DNA from: Streptomyces speibonae
Lineage (GTDB): Bacteria > Actinomycetota > Actinomycetes > Streptomycetales > Streptomycetaceae
Direction: 5' to 3'
Length of the DNA: 5,719 nucleotides
NCBI GenBank assembly: GCA_000715605.1
Contig: KL568532.1
Location: 112,757-118,475 of the forward strand
Positions 5,000 through 5,719 of the stretch are shown in pieces; the stretch's first letter is position 1; each line of letters opens with the position of its first letter. The notes under the pieces are model-generated. The model had not been told where the DNA came from and did not search any database. It was given only the letters and a program-made list of their open reading frames with translations. The position numbers and the translations under genes were made by a program.

Positions 5000-5036
5000 A
5001 GAGCGGGCATCTCCCACCTGGGGAAACGCCCGCTCT
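5000..5036 (-). terminator. Hairpin downstream of tRNA-Ile
   Basis: AGAGCGGGC (5000-5008) pairs with GCCCGCTCT (5028-5036), a 9-bp stem; inside the loop TCCC and GGGA can form a second short stem. It begins 16 bases beyond the tRNA 3' end. On the minus strand it is followed by TCGCTTTGG, only weakly T-rich. It is the likely transcription end or processing structure for the tRNA transcript. Confidence 0.65.
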
Positions 5037-5052
5037 CTCCAATCTTCATCTG

Positions 5053-5126
5053 TGGGGCTAACAGGATTTGAACCTGTGGCCTCATCCTTATCAGGGATGC
5101 GCTCTAACCAACTGAGCTATAGCCCC
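5053..5126 (-). tRNA. ileT: tRNA-Ile (anticodon GAT)
   Basis: The 74-base minus-strand gene folds as a full cloverleaf. The acceptor stem GGGGCTA pairs with TAGCCCC, with A as discriminator base. The D arm has AGCTCAGTTGGTTAGAGC, the anticodon loop reads CTGATAA with GAT in the middle, and the T arm contains GGTTCAAATCC. CCA is not encoded (the next bases are CAG), so it is added after transcription, as is common in actinobacteria. It decodes ATC and ATT. It lies between the DUF3566 gene and the lower-GC gene, in the position seen for ileT downstream of gyrA in actinobacteria, and has its own strong promoter. Confidence 0.97.
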
Positions 5127-5164
5127 GCCGCGCTCTGCGGGCTGCCCCGCGCGCTGACTCCTGA

Positions 5165-5193
5165 AGATTAGCGCACGACCCGGGCAGTCCCAA
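5165..5193 (-). promoter_or_regulatory. Housekeeping sigma promoter of tRNA-Ile
   Basis: On the minus strand TTGGGA (5188-5193) and TAATCT (5165-5170) are separated by exactly 17 bases, a good match to the HrdB-type consensus. Transcription should start near 5158, leaving a leader of about 32 bases to be trimmed by RNase P before the tRNA 5' end at 5126. Confidence 0.75.
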
Positions 5194-5199
5194 AATCGG

Positions 5200-5208
5200 T
5201 TGTCCACA
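5200..5208 (+). promoter_or_regulatory. Consensus Streptomyces DnaA box TTGTCCACA
   Basis: TTGTCCACA matches the preferred Streptomyces DnaA box exactly. It lies 6 bases upstream of the -35 box of the tRNA-Ile promoter. No box cluster of the oriC kind surrounds it. A degenerate match, CCGTCCACA, occurs at 3548-3556 inside the DLW-39 type gene. Confidence 0.55.
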
Positions 5209-5245
5209 AGCCGTGGGTGGCGGCGGGGAAAGCGTCGTGAGCAGG

Positions 5246-5719
5246 TCACTCGTCCTCGGCCAGCGTCAGTTCGACGCCGCCCACGAAGCCCGCGGAAAGG
5301 TTGTAGATGAACGCGCCCAGCGTCGCGAGCGCCGTCGCCAGGACGACGTCGATGACCGCGATGATCGTCGTGAACAGCAGCACGTTGGGCAGCGACAGGA
5401 ACGACTGGAGATCGAAGCCGTTCGAGTCGTTGGAGCCGGTCGCCTCGGAGATCGTGCCGCCGACCGTCGAGAACACGCCCATGGCGTCCATGACCATCCA
5501 CAGCACCGCGGAGGCGACGATGGTGCAGACGCCGAGCGCGATGGACAGCAGGAAGCTGACCTTCATCACTGACCAGGGGTCGGCCTTGGCCACACGCAGG
5601 CGCGCCTTGCGAACGCGCGGGGTGGTGCGCGCCCCGGTGCGGGGGCGCCGTACCACGCCGGTCTGGGCGGCTGCCGCGCCGCCCTGTGCCGGGTAGGCCT
5701 GCGGCGGGGGGGACGGGCC
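5246..5719 (-). CDS. DUF3566 integral membrane protein (5' end outside the window)
   Basis: The visible 157 C-terminal residues end at the TGA 5246-5248. The frame stays open to the window edge, so the start lies beyond 5719. The visible part begins in a Pro/Ala/Gly/Gln-rich cytoplasmic stretch (1-21), then a basic segment RVRKARLRVAK (35-45) leading into the family hallmark DPWSVMKVSFLLS (47-59). The first membrane helix is about 54-78. An extracytoplasmic loop of about 33 residues (79-111) follows, then a second helix about 112-138, and the conserved ending ATLGAFIYNLSA...GGVELTLAED. In actinobacteria DUF3566 genes lie directly after gyrA (for example Rv0007 in M. tuberculosis); their role is not settled. 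A GTG at 5656 in frame could be mistaken for the start, but the Pro-rich N-terminal extension is typical of the family and codon use is unchanged upstream. The tRNA-Ile gene follows with its own promoter. Confidence 0.92.
   Translation of the reverse strand, partial: GPSPPPQAYPAQGGAAAAQTGVVRRPRTGARTTPRVRKARLRVAKADPWSVMKVSFLLSIALGVCTIVASAVLWMVMDAMGVFSTVGGTISEATGSNDSNGFDLQSFLSLPNVLLFTTIIAVIDVVLATALATLGAFIYNLSAGFVGGVELTLAEDE

Noticed and set aside
4413..5171. A 252-codon plus-strand open frame across the unknown gene and tRNA-Ile
   Set aside because: It runs through the tRNA gene and two hairpins; part of its apparent sequence is simply tRNA translated in the wrong sense.
5246..5656. Starting the DUF3566 gene at GTG 5656
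   Set aside because: The frame is open to the window edge with Pro/Ala/Gln-rich codons typical of the family's N-terminal extension, so the gene is treated as partial.

Overview
The window is high-GC actinobacterial chromosome, almost certainly Streptomyces or a close relative. The base composition, the GTG starts with GAGG-type ribosome binding sites and the gene set all fit: a DUF3566 membrane protein followed by tRNA-Ile(GAT) is the arrangement found just downstream of gyrA in actinobacteria, and a DLW-39 type micro-protein lies nearby. gyrA itself would lie beyond position 5719, reading on the minus strand.

Layout. Positions 1-130 hold the 3' end of an unrecognised plus-strand gene, closed by a strong GC hairpin. 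Positions 310-2043 encode a Ser/Thr protein kinase with an N-terminal catalytic domain, a long Pro/Ala/Gly-rich linker and a transmembrane segment at the extreme C-terminus. Converging on it with an 11-base gap is a minus-strand gene (2055-3374) for an exported, C-terminally anchored surface protein with two PPC-like beta-sandwich regions. Next on the minus strand come a Rho-independent terminator and the 42-residue DLW-39 type membrane peptide (3516-3644). A 339-base divergent intergenic region follows, rich in short palindromes. Then come a small plus-strand exported protein (3984-4355), a perfect 14-bp bidirectional terminator, a lower-GC minus-strand gene of unknown function (4509-4889), the tRNA-Ile gene (5053-5126) with a clear housekeeping promoter and an adjacent consensus DnaA box, and the partial DUF3566 gene (5246-5719).

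How they fit together. The right end is the conserved near-oriC segment (gyrA, DUF3566, tRNA-Ile). The tRNA-Ala gene that follows tRNA-Ile in Mycobacterium tuberculosis is not present between tRNA-Ile and the DLW-39 gene. A gene of about 63% GC sits there instead, which suggests insertion or rearrangement at the tRNA 3' side. The left end is an envelope-signalling neighbourhood: a membrane-tethered kinase tail to tail with a secreted, membrane-anchored protein. A functional link between those two is inference only. I see no CRISPR array, transposase, integrase or biosynthetic cluster. The nearest things to undescribed biology are the unknown gene beside the tRNA, the two-domain surface protein, the tail-anchored kinase, and a strong unexplained translation start upstream of and in frame with the DLW-39 gene.
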